Shown here: positions 49,331 through 59,556 of the stretch, one piece after another
Numbering within the stretch: the first letter of the stretch is position 1
Layout: every line of letters starts with the position of its first letter
Source of the DNA: SM23-32 sp964434535
Lineage (GTDB): Bacteria; Planctomycetota; Brocadiia; SM23-32
Assembly: GCA_964434535.1 (NCBI GenBank)
Contig: CAYSWA010000006.1
Coordinates: 1-64,000 of the forward strand
Reading direction: 5' to 3'
Length of the DNA stretch: 64,000 nt
Program-made: the position numbers and the translations under genes
The notes under the pieces: model-generated
Told to the model about the DNA's origin: nothing
The model's database searches: none
Seen by the model: the letters and a program-made list of their open reading frames with translations, nothing else

Positions 49331-49372
49331 CGTTCTTCGTGACCTTCGTGCCCCCCTTCGTGAACTTCGTGG
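49331..49372. repeat. CTTCGTG-type low-complexity repeat
   Basis: TTCTTCGTGACCTTCGTGCC, then CCCTTCGTGAACTTCGTGG: four degenerate CTTCGTG units 7-12 bp apart, just upstream of dtd. A second, weaker copy is at 33164-33194. Confidence 0.6.
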
Positions 49373-49407
49373 TAAGTAGCCGCAACCCGTTCAGGGAGGC
49401 AAGCGCC

Positions 49408-49845
49408 GTGCGCGCCGTCGTCCAGAGGGTCTCGCAGGCCGCCGTCAGCATCGGGGGCCGGCGGCTCGCCGCCATCGGCCGGGGCCTGACGGTGCTGCTG
49501 GCAGTGAGGCGGGGCGACGGCGAGGCGCAGGCCGACTGGATGGCCGGCAAGATCGCGGGCCTGCGCATCTTCGACGACGCCGAGGGCAAGATGAACCTGT
49601 CCGCCCTCGACGTGGGCGGCGGGGTGCTGCTGGTCTCGCAGTTCACGCTCTACGGAGACTGCCGCAAGGGGCGGCGGCCCTCGTTCACAGAGGCGGCCCC
49701 GCCCGAGGAAGCCGAGCGGCTCTACGAGCTGGTCGCCGGGCGGCTGGGGGAGCAGGGCCTCCAGGTGCAGACCGGCCGGTTCGGGGCGGCGATGCAGGTC
49801 TCGCTGGTCAACGACGGCCCCGTCACCCTCCTCCTCGAAAAATAG
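49408..49845 (+). CDS. dtd: D-aminoacyl-tRNA deacylase
   Basis: The product is 145 residues from GTG 49408 (GGGAGG upstream; MRAVVQRVSQAAVSI). It removes D-amino acids mischarged on tRNA. The two signature motifs are SQFTLYGDCRKGRRPSF and, near the C-terminus, NDGPVTLLLEK. The last Lys codon and stop codon (TAG) are in repeat copy C, so the natural end was probably replaced. Confidence 0.94.
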   Translation: MRAVVQRVSQAAVSIGGRRLAAIGRGLTVLLAVRRGDGEAQADWMAGKIAGLRIFDDAEGKMNLSALDVGGGVLLVSQFTLYGDCRKGRRPSFTEAAPPEEAERLYELVAGRLGEQGLQVQTGRFGAAMQVSLVNDGPVTLLLEK

Positions 49846-49953
49846 GGACAGTTCCCATTTTCAACCACAAACCCGATCCAGGCGCAGCGGGCAAGCGGCA
49901 CGCAGCACGGTCTCTGCTTGGATGGAAAATCATGCAGTAAATGGGAACTGTCC

Positions 49954-49961
<8 letters not shown>
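49838..49961. repeat. Palindromic repeat element copy C (REPIN/MITE-like)
   Basis: Arms 49838-49861 and 49939-49960 are inverted copies, both with the same variant (AATAGGGACAGTTCCCATTT). The 77-bp spacer, read in reverse, matches copy D at about 63 of 77 positions without gaps. Outer flanks are CCTCCTCG on the left and CGAGGAGG on the right. It supplies the TAG stop of dtd (49843-49845) and the TAG stop of the convergent kinase gene (49956-49954). Confidence 0.9.
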
Positions 49962-51147
<1,186 letters not shown>

Positions 51148-51164
51148 GACAGCCCCCCTCCTCG

Positions 51165-51286
51165 AAAATGGGGACAGTTCCCATTTACTGCACGATTTGC
51201 CATCCAGGCAAAGACCGTGCTGCGCGCCGTCTGCCCCACGCGCCCGGATCGGCTTTGTGGCTTAAAATGGGAACTGTCCCCATTTT
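51165..51286. repeat. Palindromic repeat element copy D (REPIN/MITE-like)
   Basis: Arms 51165-51186 and 51264-51286 are inverted copies of AAATGGGGACAGTTCCCATT. Spacer homologous to copy C in opposite orientation. It lies between the stop of the archaemetzincin-like gene and the start of the kinase gene; the kinase ribosome site GAGGAGG directly abuts its left end. Confidence 0.9.
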
Positions 51287-51293
51287 CGGGGGG

Positions 51294-52004
51294 TCAGCTC
51301 TGCTCGACGGCGAGCTCGTCGAAGAACGCGCGCAGGTCGCGCGTGCAGTGCTCGCACAGCGGCCCGAGCTTGAGCCGGTCCCGGGTGAGGCCCTCCCAGT
51401 CGTCCGGGGCGACGTGGGCCGGGCGCAGGATGCAGGGGTTCTTGCAGTAGATGCGGTCGCCCTCGGCCGTCACGTCGTCGCGGCGCACGTCGGGCACGCC
51501 GAACATGAAGCAGAGCTGGCGCATCACCTCGGTCTTCAGGTAGCTGTAGGGCATGCCCCAGATGTGCTCGATGCGCGAGGTGCTGATCACGGCGGCGGTG
51601 AGGCGCTCGGCTCGCCCCACCACGTAGTCCGCCCCCGAGCCGGCCGGCGGGCCGTCGGGGTCGAACATGTCCTCGTCCATGATGAACAGGTCGTAGTGGT
51701 CGCCGAGGGCCTCCTTGTCGCGCCAGGGCTCGGTGGCCAGGGAGTGGAGGATATGCTCGGCGTCGACCTGCATGCGGCGCTCGTCCATGGCGTCGTAGAC
51801 GTACCAGTCGACGCTGCGGTAGGGGACCAGCTCGTAGTCGCCGTCCCTCCAGCGCTGGTCGCGGTAGCGTCCGTAGTCGCTGATCGGCGGCGGACGGCGG
51901 CACTTGCCGATCGTGAGCACCTCTTTGATGGCGTCCACGATGGCCGCCTTCTCGGGCCAGAAGCCCTTGGTGTTGAGCAGGTTGAGCGGTTTGTACTTCG
52001 TCAT
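51294..52004 (-). CDS. Archaemetzincin-like protein with degenerate active site
   Basis: The product is 236 residues; start overlaps the nitroreductase stop (ATGA). The region YDLFIMDEDMFDPDG...YVVGRAERLTAAVISTSRIE resembles the N-terminal part of archaemetzincins. At the place of HExxHxxGxxH it reads KTEVMRQLCFMFGV (157-170), so HELGH appears as RQLCF (162-166). The Cys pairs YCKNPC (187, 191) and LCEHC (217, 220), which bind structural zinc in archaemetzincins, are retained. So it is probably a non-catalytic relative. Family match is from motif memory, not a search. Confidence 0.55.
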   Translation of the reverse strand: MTKYKPLNLLNTKGFWPEKAAIVDAIKEVLTIGKCRRPPPISDYGRYRDQRWRDGDYELVPYRSVDWYVYDAMDERRMQVDAEHILHSLATEPWRDKEALGDHYDLFIMDEDMFDPDGPPAGSGADYVVGRAERLTAAVISTSRIEHIWGMPYSYLKTEVMRQLCFMFGVPDVRRDDVTAEGDRIYCKNPCILRPAHVAPDDWEGLTRDRLKLGPLCEHCTRDLRAFFDELAVEQS

Positions 52005-52504
52005 CGGTATTCGACCAGCTCGTCGATGGGTTTGCGGGGTGTCGCCTTCGGTTCGTGGGCGGTGTAGCCGAGCGGCGTCAGGGCGACCGGCTCCTCCGCC
52101 CGGGGCAGCTCCAGCGCCTCGCGCAGCGCGTCGGGCTTGAAGGCGCCGATCCAGCAGGTGCCGAGCCCCTCCGCGGCGGCGGCGAGCACCAGGTGGTCCA
52201 TGGCGATGGCCAGGTCGATGTCGGCGTAGTTCTTGCCGTCGCCGCGCTGCCATGCCTCGCCGGGGATCGCGCAGGCGCAGATGACGACGGGCGCGTTCAC
52301 AAACCATTCCTGGCCATAGGCTTCCAACATCCGCCGGCGCAGCCCCGGATCGCGGATCACGTAGAGCTTCACCGGCTGGCGGTTCGCCGCGCTCGGCGCC
52401 CGGCGGGCCGCCTCCAGCACGCGGTCGAGCTTGTCCTGCTCGACGGGCTCTTCGCGGTAGGCCCGCACGCTGCGGCGCTGCCTCACGACGTCGTAGAAGT
52501 CCAT
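52001..52504 (-). CDS. Nitroreductase family protein (1)
   Basis: The product is 167 residues from MDFYDVVRQRRSVRAY, with GAGGGAG upstream. FMN-binding motifs: RRSVRAYREEPV, ARRAPSAANRQPVKLYVI and LGTCWIGAFKPDALREAL, then a C-terminal PRKPIDELVEY. It is a small oxygen-insensitive nitroreductase-like flavoprotein. Coupled by a 4-bp overlap to the next gene. Confidence 0.9.
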   Translation of the reverse strand: MDFYDVVRQRRSVRAYREEPVEQDKLDRVLEAARRAPSAANRQPVKLYVIRDPGLRRRMLEAYGQEWFVNAPVVICACAIPGEAWQRGDGKNYADIDLAIAMDHLVLAAAAEGLGTCWIGAFKPDALREALELPRAEEPVALTPLGYTAHEPKATPRKPIDELVEYR

Positions 52505-52534
52505 GAGCACTCCCTCGCTGCGGGTGACGGGTAC

Positions 52535-52563
52535 ATTATTCCGCAAGGGGCCGGGGTTTGCAA
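52535..52563 (-). promoter_or_regulatory. Promoter of the nitroreductase unit
   Basis: Minus-strand TTGCAA (52563-52558) and AATAAT (52540-52535), spacer 17 bp. Confidence 0.55.
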
Positions 52564-52583
52564 GGCGGGCAACGGCACGGCCC

Positions 52584-52645
52584 CGACCACGACGACACGA
52601 CGAGCACGACGGACGGCGAGGGACGAGGACGGGGACGGGGACGAT
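52584..52645. repeat. CACGACGA-type low-complexity repeat
   Basis: GACCACGACGACACGACGAG, then CACGACGGAC and a GGACGAGGACGGGGACGGGG run. The first part is the complement of 45789-45820 with few changes. Confidence 0.55.
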
Positions 52646-52710
52646 CGAGGTTGACACCGCAGGGCTACAGCCGGCCGGGCTCGGCCGCTCTGCGCGTCCT
52701 CGGGGCGGGC

Positions 52711-53199
52711 TCAGGCGGAGAGGGCGCCTCTGGTGTGGGCGATCAGGCCCCCGGCGTCGATGATGGCCTGGATCTCGGGGGAGAAGGGCTTGAAGACGTG
52801 CTCGGTGCCCTTGGTGCGGTTGGTGAGTGTGCCGCACTGAAGGTCCACCGCGAGCAGGTCGCCGGTCTCGGCCTCGGCGGCGCCCTCGGGGCACTCGGCG
52901 ATGGGCAGGCCGATGTTGACGGCGTTGCGGAAGAAGATGCGCGCGAACGAGCCGGCCACCACGCAGGCGACGCCTGAGGCCTTGATGGCCAGCGGGGCGT
53001 GCTCGCGGGAGGAGCCGCAGCCGAAGTTGCGCCCGCCCACGATGATGTCGCCGGACTCGACCAGGCCGGCGAACCCCGGGTCGATGCCCTCCATGCAGTG
53101 GGAGGCGAGCTCTTCCTCGTCGGTCACGTTCAGGTAGCGGGCGGGGATGACCTCGTCGGTGTTGACGTCGTCGCCGAACCGCCAGCATCGGCCCTCCAT
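52711..53199 (-). CDS. Aconitase-family dehydratase small subunit (LeuD/HacB-like)
   Basis: The product is 162 residues from MEGRCWRFGDDVNTDEVIPARYL, with GAGGAAGGAG upstream. Motifs: DVNTDEVIP, GRNFGCGSSREHAPLAIKASG. It would pair with the LeuC-like large subunit encoded 4.2 kb upstream in the same operon. Small subunits of isopropylmalate isomerase, homoaconitase and dimethylmalate dehydratase all look alike at this level, so the substrate is not fixed. Confidence 0.88.
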   Translation of the reverse strand: MEGRCWRFGDDVNTDEVIPARYLNVTDEEELASHCMEGIDPGFAGLVESGDIIVGGRNFGCGSSREHAPLAIKASGVACVVAGSFARIFFRNAVNIGLPIAECPEGAAEAETGDLLAVDLQCGTLTNRTKGTEHVFKPFSPEIQAIIDAGGLIAHTRGALSA

Positions 53200-53219
53200 C
53201 GCGTAGACTCCTTCCTCGG

Positions 53220-56200
53220 CTACGAGTCCTCGTGCGCAGCCGCCACCTGATCGGCCCGGCCGCTCTCCATGTGCTGGCGCGCCTGGTGGACGAAGGCGTC
53301 CAGCAGCGTGTCCTCGCCCGTGCGCTCGGTGCCGTCGAAGGCGAGCTTCAGCACGGGCAGCCCCCCGTGGTCGCGGCGGAACTTCTCCAGCAGGCCGTCC
53401 ACGATCGCCCCCGGCATGCAGCCGAAGGGCACGACGTTGACGATGCCGTTCGCCCCGTGGTGCACGTACTCGACCGCCCGGCCCATGCTGAGGACCGCCT
53501 CGCCCTTGACGGTGGGGTCCAGGTAGGCGCTGCCCAGCCGGAGCACGTCGCTGATCGGCGCCTCGCGGGGCATGTGCGTCACCGCGCCGCGGAAGGCCCT
53601 GGCCACGCGGCCCTCGTCCCAGCGGGCGAGCAGCTCGGCGAGCCACTCGCGGATGAAGCCCCAGGCCGACCCGTTCTGCCAGTGCAGCTCGCGCCGCTCG
53701 TAGGCGATGTAGTTGAGCCATTCCTGGAACGGGGGCAGGGAGACCTGCGCCCCGAGCCGCTCCAGCTTGCGCACCAGGAAGCCGTTGGCGAACTCGTGGC
53801 TGCGCACGTAGATCTCGCCGACGACGCCGATGACGGGGCGGGGCTCGGAGCGGTCGACCGGCACGACCTCCAGCCGCCGACGGATGCGGGCGGCCTGCTC
53901 CAGCAGGTCGTCGCCCCGCTCGCCGGCCTCGGCCAGCTCCGCCAGACACTCCTCGTAGACGCGGTCGGTCTCGCCCTCGTTCACCTCGTAGGGCCGGATC
54001 TCGCGGACGGCCTTCTGCATGAAGTCGACGATGATCGAGAGGTCCCAGACGTTGCGGTAGAAGGCGGGGCCGAACTGCTCGACGTGGCTGGCGAAGTCGC
54101 GGGTCTGGTCCATCACGAGCACGGGCACGTCCTTCAGGCCCAGGTCGTCGAGCACCATGCGGTGGAACTTATGGTACTGGCCGAAGCGGCAGGGCCCGTC
54201 GGCCTGGGGCATGAAGAAGGCGGCCCGCTCGGGGTCGAAGTCCGGCGAGCGCACTTTCTTGACGATGTCGCCCGTGGTCAGGATGCAGGGGTAGCACTCC
54301 TTGCCCGTGGTGAACTTGCGCCCCAGCTCCACGCTCTGGCGGTCGGACATCGGCAGCGCCTCGGCGTCGACGCCCAGGTGGCGCAGCGCGCCGGCGAACA
54401 CCACGCTGTGGTCGTCCATGTGCGGCAGGTAGACCTTGAGCGGGCGGTCGCTGTCGCGGATGTCGAAGAACAGGTCCTCGCCCCGCGCCGCCTTCCGCTC
54501 GGAGGCGCGGATGCTGGCAAAGCTGTCCAGGAACGCCTCGCAGCGCGTGATCGCGCCGACGGCGGAGCTGTGCTGGTCGATCTCGATGGTCAGGTAGGGC
54601 TCGCCGAGCACGCGGCCGAAGAACTTGCTGATGAAGGAGTCCGGCCCGCAGCGGAAGTTGGTCACGTAGACGGCGTGCAGGCCCGGATGGCCGGCCACGA
54701 AGCGGGCGCCGGCCAGGATGCGCTGGCCGTACTTCCAGTACATGTGCGGGAACTCGCGGCCGAGCGCCTCCATGTCCAGCGGCAGGAAGTCGAGCGGGAT
54801 GGCGAGCACGCCGAGGTCGCGCAGCTTGTTGGGGACGTCCAGGTTCGCCCCGTCGTCGCAGCCGTTGTAGGGCCGGCTCATCACCACCACGGCGGGCTGG
54901 CCCTGCTCCAGTTCGTCCAGCACCTGCCGGCCGCGCTCGCGGATGGCGCGGCGGAAGCGGTCCTGGGCCTTCCAGGCGGTCCGGATCGCCGCCTCGATGC
55001 GCGCCGGCGGCACGTCGAAGCGGCCGGCCAGGCGGCGCAGCCGCTCGTTGACCGCTCCCCGCCCGCGCCCGAAGTGGAAGATCGGCGCCAGCAGCTCGGG
55101 GCCGTGCGGCGGGAAGTGCACCGCCGCCCGCAGCAGGTAGGGCAGGCTCTGCGCCAGCGGGCAGGCGTAGGAGTTCACCACGTCCGCCGACTCGCACTCC
55201 AGGTCGATCACGCTCGGCACGAACACGTAGTCCACGCCCCGCTCCAGCAGGTTCAGCACGTGGCCGTGCGCGACGGCGATGGGGAAGCACGTCTCGGTGG
55301 TCATGGCGTCGGCGCCGGTGCGGATGATCTCCTTGTTGGTCGGGTCGCTGAGGACCACCTCGCAGCCGATCTCGGTCAGGAACGCCTTCCACAGCGGGTA
55401 GAGCTCGAAGAAGGTCATCGCGCGCGGCACGCCGACGCGCACGCCGATCGGCCACTCGGGCTCCTCCTTCGCGTAGGTGCCGAGCAGGGCCTCCTGCCGC
55501 TCGGCGAAGAGGCGCGGCAGGTGCTCGCCCTTCTTATGCTTTTTGTCCTCGTCGAAGCGCCCGCAGCGGCTGCCGTAGTGCAGGGGCTTCTGGCCCTCGA
55601 TGGTGACCTGGTGGATCTCGCAGCGGTTCGAGCACGCCTTGCACTCGAAGGTCTTCAGCTCGTAGCGCACCTCGCGCAGGTCGAAGCCGCGGAAGGTGGA
55701 GCGCTCGGGGGCGTGCTCCTGGGCGATGATGGCCGCGCCGATCGCGCCCATGATGTCGTGGTGCGGCGGCACGATCACCTTCTGGCCGGTGACGGCCTCG
55801 AAGGCGGCCTTGACGCCCTGGTTGAAGGCGACGCCGCCCTGGAAGAAGATCCGCCCGCCGACCTTGCGGTCCTCCACCACGCGGTTCAGGTAGTTATAGA
55901 CGATCGAGTAGGAGAGGCCGCCGACCAGGTCGTCGCGGGGCACGCCGCGCTGCTGGTGGAAGTTCAGGTCGCTCTCCATGAACACGGTGCAGCGCTCGCC
56001 GAGCTGGCAGGGCGAGTCGCTGGAGAGCGCCTCGGTGCCGAACTCCTCCTCGATCTTCAGGCCGAGCCGCTCGGCCTGCTCCTCAAGGAACGAGCCGGTG
56101 CCCGCCGCGCAGACCTTGTTCATGGTGAAGTCGACGACGGCGCCGCCTTCCAGGGACATGTACTTGGCGTCCTGGCCGCCGATCTCGAAGATGGTGTCCA

Positions 56201-57428
56201 CGTCGGGGTCGGCCTCGACGGCGGCGCGGGCGTGGGTGGTGATCTCGTTTTTGACCACGTCGGCGCCGATGAACTCGCCCGTCAGGTAGCGCCCGCTGCC
56301 CGTGGTGGCGCAGCCGCGCACGACGACGCGGCCGCCGACCTCGCGCCCGACCTCGTAGAGGCCCTTTTTGACCGCCTCGATCGGGCGCCCCTCGGTCATC
56401 AGATAGCGGCGGGCGATCACCCGGTGCTCGGAGTCGGTAACGACCACGTTGGTGCTGATCGAGCCGACGTCGACGCCCACGTAGGCGTCGAGCTTCCCCT
56501 CGCCCTCGCGCAGGGGCACGGGCTCGGTCTCGGTGGTGTAGCCGTCGCCGACGAGGCGGGGCAGTCGCTCGGCCTCGGCGTGGGGGCGGGCCACGTAGTC
56601 GCGCAGCGGGTCGAGCCCCTCCAGGCGGCACTCGCGCCCCTCGCCGGCGGCCTGGAGGACGGCGCCGATCGCGCCGGTGCAGCCCGCGTGCCCGGGGATG
56701 ACCAGCTCGTCCTCCTCCAGGGCGAGCACCTCGCGGAAGGCCCGCACCATGCCCACGTTCGCCGCCACCCCGCCCTGGAAGGCGATGGGCCGGGGCATCT
56801 CCTTGCCCATGCCGACGCTGCTGCGGAAGTTGCGCGCCACGGCGAAGCAGAGCCCGGCGATGATGTCGTAGTCCGGCGTGCCCTGCTGCTGGAGGTGGAT
56901 CATGTCGCTTTTGGCGAAGACCGAGCAGCGCCCGGCCACGCGGGGCGGGCTCTCGCTTTTGAGGGCCAGGCGGCTGAACTCCTCGATGCTGACCTTCAGG
57001 CGCGACGCCTGCTGGTCGAGGAACGAGCCGGTGCCGGCCGCGCACATGGCGTTCATCGAGAAGTCCTCGACCTTGACCTTGCCGTCGGGGTCGCGGCCGA
57101 GGCGGATCAGCTTCGACTCCGTGCCGCCCATCTCGATGACGGTGCGCGCCTGCGGCGCCAGCAGGGCCGCCGCCCGCGCCTGCGCCACGATCTCGTTGAC
57201 GAACGGCACCCCGAGCAGGTCGGCCACGATGCGGGCGCCGCTGCCCGTCACGCAGAGGCCGTCTATGTCGTCGTATGCGGCCAGGACCTCTTCGAGCTGC
57301 TCCAGCGCCACCTCCAGCGGCCGGCCGAAGATGCGCACGTAGCGCGCCTCCCGCACCTCGCCCCCGTCGCTCATGACCACCAGGTCGGCGCTGATCGAGC
57401 CGACGTCCAGCCCCACGTAGCTTCCCAT
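53220..57428 (-). CDS. Giant acyl-CoA dehydratase activase with dehydratase-like C-terminus
   Basis: The product is 1402 residues from MGSYVGLDVGSISADLVV. Two BadF/HgdC-type ASKHA ATPase domains are in tandem, residues 1-290 and about 310-590, each with the cluster-ligand motif (Cys129 in AMCAAGTGSFL; Cys about 439 in KVCAAGTGSFL). A DUF2229-like domain starts near 661 (RVGVPRAMTFFELYPLW), then an HgdB-like dehydratase region with Cys motifs (NFRCGPDSF, ECYPCI). Such proteins use ATP to drive one-electron activation of 2-hydroxyacyl-CoA dehydratases. It is placed between the large and small subunit genes of an aconitase-family dehydratase (gaps 25 and 20 bp). Confidence 0.92.
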   Translation of the reverse strand: MGSYVGLDVGSISADLVVMSDGGEVREARYVRIFGRPLEVALEQLEEVLAAYDDIDGLCVTGSGARIVADLLGVPFVNEIVAQARAAALLAPQARTVIEMGGTESKLIRLGRDPDGKVKVEDFSMNAMCAAGTGSFLDQQASRLKVSIEEFSRLALKSESPPRVAGRCSVFAKSDMIHLQQQGTPDYDIIAGLCFAVARNFRSSVGMGKEMPRPIAFQGGVAANVGMVRAFREVLALEEDELVIPGHAGCTGAIGAVLQAAGEGRECRLEGLDPLRDYVARPHAEAERLPRLVGDGYTTETEPVPLREGEGKLDAYVGVDVGSISTNVVVTDSEHRVIARRYLMTEGRPIEAVKKGLYEVGREVGGRVVVRGCATTGSGRYLTGEFIGADVVKNEITTHARAAVEADPDVDTIFEIGGQDAKYMSLEGGAVVDFTMNKVCAAGTGSFLEEQAERLGLKIEEEFGTEALSSDSPCQLGERCTVFMESDLNFHQQRGVPRDDLVGGLSYSIVYNYLNRVVEDRKVGGRIFFQGGVAFNQGVKAAFEAVTGQKVIVPPHHDIMGAIGAAIIAQEHAPERSTFRGFDLREVRYELKTFECKACSNRCEIHQVTIEGQKPLHYGSRCGRFDEDKKHKKGEHLPRLFAERQEALLGTYAKEEPEWPIGVRVGVPRAMTFFELYPLWKAFLTEIGCEVVLSDPTNKEIIRTGADAMTTETCFPIAVAHGHVLNLLERGVDYVFVPSVIDLECESADVVNSYACPLAQSLPYLLRAAVHFPPHGPELLAPIFHFGRGRGAVNERLRRLAGRFDVPPARIEAAIRTAWKAQDRFRRAIRERGRQVLDELEQGQPAVVVMSRPYNGCDDGANLDVPNKLRDLGVLAIPLDFLPLDMEALGREFPHMYWKYGQRILAGARFVAGHPGLHAVYVTNFRCGPDSFISKFFGRVLGEPYLTIEIDQHSSAVGAITRCEAFLDSFASIRASERKAARGEDLFFDIRDSDRPLKVYLPHMDDHSVVFAGALRHLGVDAEALPMSDRQSVELGRKFTTGKECYPCILTTGDIVKKVRSPDFDPERAAFFMPQADGPCRFGQYHKFHRMVLDDLGLKDVPVLVMDQTRDFASHVEQFGPAFYRNVWDLSIIVDFMQKAVREIRPYEVNEGETDRVYEECLAELAEAGERGDDLLEQAARIRRRLEVVPVDRSEPRPVIGVVGEIYVRSHEFANGFLVRKLERLGAQVSLPPFQEWLNYIAYERRELHWQNGSAWGFIREWLAELLARWDEGRVARAFRGAVTHMPREAPISDVLRLGSAYLDPTVKGEAVLSMGRAVEYVHHGANGIVNVVPFGCMPGAIVDGLLEKFRRDHGGLPVLKLAFDGTERTGEDTLLDAFVHQARQHMESGRADQVAAAHEDS

Positions 57429-57453
57429 GGTCCTTGCTCTCCCCCTTGGCCCG

Positions 57454-58731
57454 TCAGTCCGTCTGCCCGTCGGCCACCTCCCTCGGGTGGGTGATGCGGC
57501 CGGTGACGGCGCCGGCGGCGGCCACCGCCGGGCTGCACAGGTAGACCAGGCTCTCGGCGTGGCCCATGCGCGTGCGGAAGTTCCGGTTCGTCGTGGCCAG
57601 GGCCACCTCGCCGGCGGCGAGCACGCCCATGTGCCCGCCCAGGCAGGGCCCGCAGGTCGGCGGCGAGACCACCGCCTCGGCCTCCAGGAACACGTCCACC
57701 AGGCCCTCATCCACCGCCTGGCGGTAGATCGCGGGCGTGGCCGGGATCACGATCATCCGCACCGAGGGCGCCACGGCCCTGCCCCGCAGCACCCGGGCCG
57801 CCTCCCGCAGGTCGCTGATGCGCCCGTTGGTGCAGGCGCCGACGACCACCTGGTCGAGCTCGACCTCGGCGAACTCCTCGACCGGCCGCACGTTCGAGGG
57901 CAGGAACGGCGCGGCCACCTGCGGGCTCATCCCCGTCACGTCCCACTCGTAGCTCTCCACGTACCGCGCCTCGGCGTCGCTGGCGTGCGCCTGCGGGGCG
58001 TGCCTGAGCCGCCCCTCGCAGTAGCGGGCCGTCTCCTCGTCCGGCGCCACGATGCCGCTCATCGCGCCGGCCTCGATCGCCATGTTGCACATCGTCAGCC
58101 GCCCGTCCATCGAGAGCGCCTCGATGACCGGCCCGCAGAACTCCATGGCCCGGTAGAGCGCCCCGTCCACGCCGATCCGCCCGATGGTGTGCAGGATCAG
58201 GTCCTTGCCCCCCACCCAGCGGGGCAGCTCGCCGGTGAAGGCGAACTTCATCGACTCCGGCACGCGCAGCCAGACCTTGCCCGTGGCGAAGCAGGCCGCC
58301 AGGTCGGTGCTGCCCACGCCGGTGGAGAAAGCCCCGAGCGCCCCGTAGGTGCAGGTGTGCGAGTCCGCCCCGACCACCAGGTCGCCCGGGCCGACCAGCC
58401 CCTGCTCCGGCAGGAGCGCGTGCTCGATCCCGACCCGGCCGACCTCCCAGTAGTGCTCGATCTCGTGGCGGCGGGCGAACTCGCGGAGCACCTTCGACAT
58501 GGTGGCCGACTTGATGTCCTTGTTCGGCGTGAAGTGGTCCGGCACCAGGGCGATGCGGCCCCGATCGAAGACCTCTTCAAACCCGGCCGCCTCGAACTGC
58601 TCGATCGCGATCGGCGCGGTGATGTCATTGCCCAGGCACAGGTCCACGCGCGGCATGATGTAGTCGCCGGGCGAGACGGCCTCACGGTCGCAGTGCGCCG
58701 CCAGGATCTTCTCGGTGATCGTCTTGCCCAT
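57454..58731 (-). CDS. Aconitase-family dehydratase large subunit (LeuC/HacA-like)
   Basis: The product is 425 residues. Motifs: MGKTITEKILAAHC, DHFTPNKDI, GADSHTCTYGALGAFSTGVGSTD, GACTNGRISDLREAARVL, SPPTCGPCLGGHMGVLAAGE, giving the three Cys ligands of the 4Fe-4S cluster (C in GADSHTCTYG, and the two in PTCGPC). It belongs to the LeuC/homoaconitase-2 branch. With the small subunit it would isomerise or dehydrate a branched or extended hydroxyacid. No leuA or leuB is present. Confidence 0.92.
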   Translation of the reverse strand: MGKTITEKILAAHCDREAVSPGDYIMPRVDLCLGNDITAPIAIEQFEAAGFEEVFDRGRIALVPDHFTPNKDIKSATMSKVLREFARRHEIEHYWEVGRVGIEHALLPEQGLVGPGDLVVGADSHTCTYGALGAFSTGVGSTDLAACFATGKVWLRVPESMKFAFTGELPRWVGGKDLILHTIGRIGVDGALYRAMEFCGPVIEALSMDGRLTMCNMAIEAGAMSGIVAPDEETARYCEGRLRHAPQAHASDAEARYVESYEWDVTGMSPQVAAPFLPSNVRPVEEFAEVELDQVVVGACTNGRISDLREAARVLRGRAVAPSVRMIVIPATPAIYRQAVDEGLVDVFLEAEAVVSPPTCGPCLGGHMGVLAAGEVALATTNRNFRTRMGHAESLVYLCSPAVAAAGAVTGRITHPREVADGQTD

Positions 58732-58749
58732 CGCTTGCTCTCCGCCCGG

Positions 58750-59460
58750 TCAGTCGCGCCGGGATACCATCGCCAGCAGCAGGATGAACCGCAGCAGCAT
58801 CATCACGGCCATGAACGCCGCCGCCAGGTAGGTCAGCGCCGCCGCGTCGAGCACCGCCTTCGCGTGCGGCCGCTCAGAGGCGGTGATGTAGCCCCCGTCC
58901 TCCAGCGCGGCCAGCGCCCGGCGGCTCGCGTTCAGCTCCACCGGCAGCGTCAGCACGGTGAAGAACGTGGCGGCGGCGAAGATGATGATCCCCGCCTTCG
59001 CGATCAGCATCGCCCAGCCGGCGCCGGTGAAGGCGAGCAGCAGGATGCCCACCACCGCCAGGATCGGCCCCAGGTTGCTGCCGAAGGCCGCCACGGGCCA
59101 GATGCCCTGCCGCAGCTTCAGCGGCACGTAGCCCCGGGCGTCCTGGAGGGCGTGGCCCGCCTCGTGGGCCGCCACCCCGAGCGCGGCGAGGCTGCTGGAG
59201 CCGTAGACCGGCCTGCTCAGGCGCAGCACGTTCCGGCGGGGGTCGTAGTGGTCGGTCAGGTTCCCCTCGGTCGGCTCGATGCGCAGCTCGCCCACGCCGC
59301 CGCTGCGCAGGATGCCCCGGGCCGCCTCGGCGCCGGTCGCGCCCGACAAGGCCCGCACCCGCGAGTAGCGCTCGAAGGTCGACTGCACCTTGTGCCGCGC
59401 ATACAGCGCCAGCAGCATCGGCGGGATGATCAGGATGAACGTCGGGTCCAGGTAGAACAT
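58750..59460 (-). CDS. YugP-type neutral zinc metallopeptidase
   Basis: The product is 236 residues and membrane-embedded. One N-terminal helix (LDPTFILIIPPMLLALYA), the zinc motif HEAGH (in GVAAHEAGHALQDARG, near residue 98-102), then three or four helices. Matches the membrane metalloprotease family YugP/DUF2268-like neutral peptidases. It is the first gene of a minus-strand operon with leuC-like, activase and leuD-like genes, 18 bp upstream of the second. Confidence 0.88.
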   Translation of the reverse strand: MFYLDPTFILIIPPMLLALYARHKVQSTFERYSRVRALSGATGAEAARGILRSGGVGELRIEPTEGNLTDHYDPRRNVLRLSRPVYGSSSLAALGVAAHEAGHALQDARGYVPLKLRQGIWPVAAFGSNLGPILAVVGILLLAFTGAGWAMLIAKAGIIIFAAATFFTVLTLPVELNASRRALAALEDGGYITASERPHAKAVLDAAALTYLAAAFMAVMMLLRFILLLAMVSRRD

Positions 59461-59556
59461 GTCTCTGCGATTCCTGGGTCACCTGCGGAACGAACACAAC
59501 CGGCCTTCGCGCCGCTGCGCGCAGAGCCGCCGTCGCCCCCGGGGCGGGAACCGGCC

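Noticed and set aside
52505..53188. N-terminal extension of nitroreductase (1) to 395 residues
   Set aside because: The added part is a shadow of the LeuD-like gene; a promoter and ribosome site precede ATG 52504.
53232..57494. A 1420-codon plus-strand open frame opposite the giant activase
   Set aside because: No domain, biased His/Asp/Ala/Gly content; the minus strand has clear ATPase motifs.
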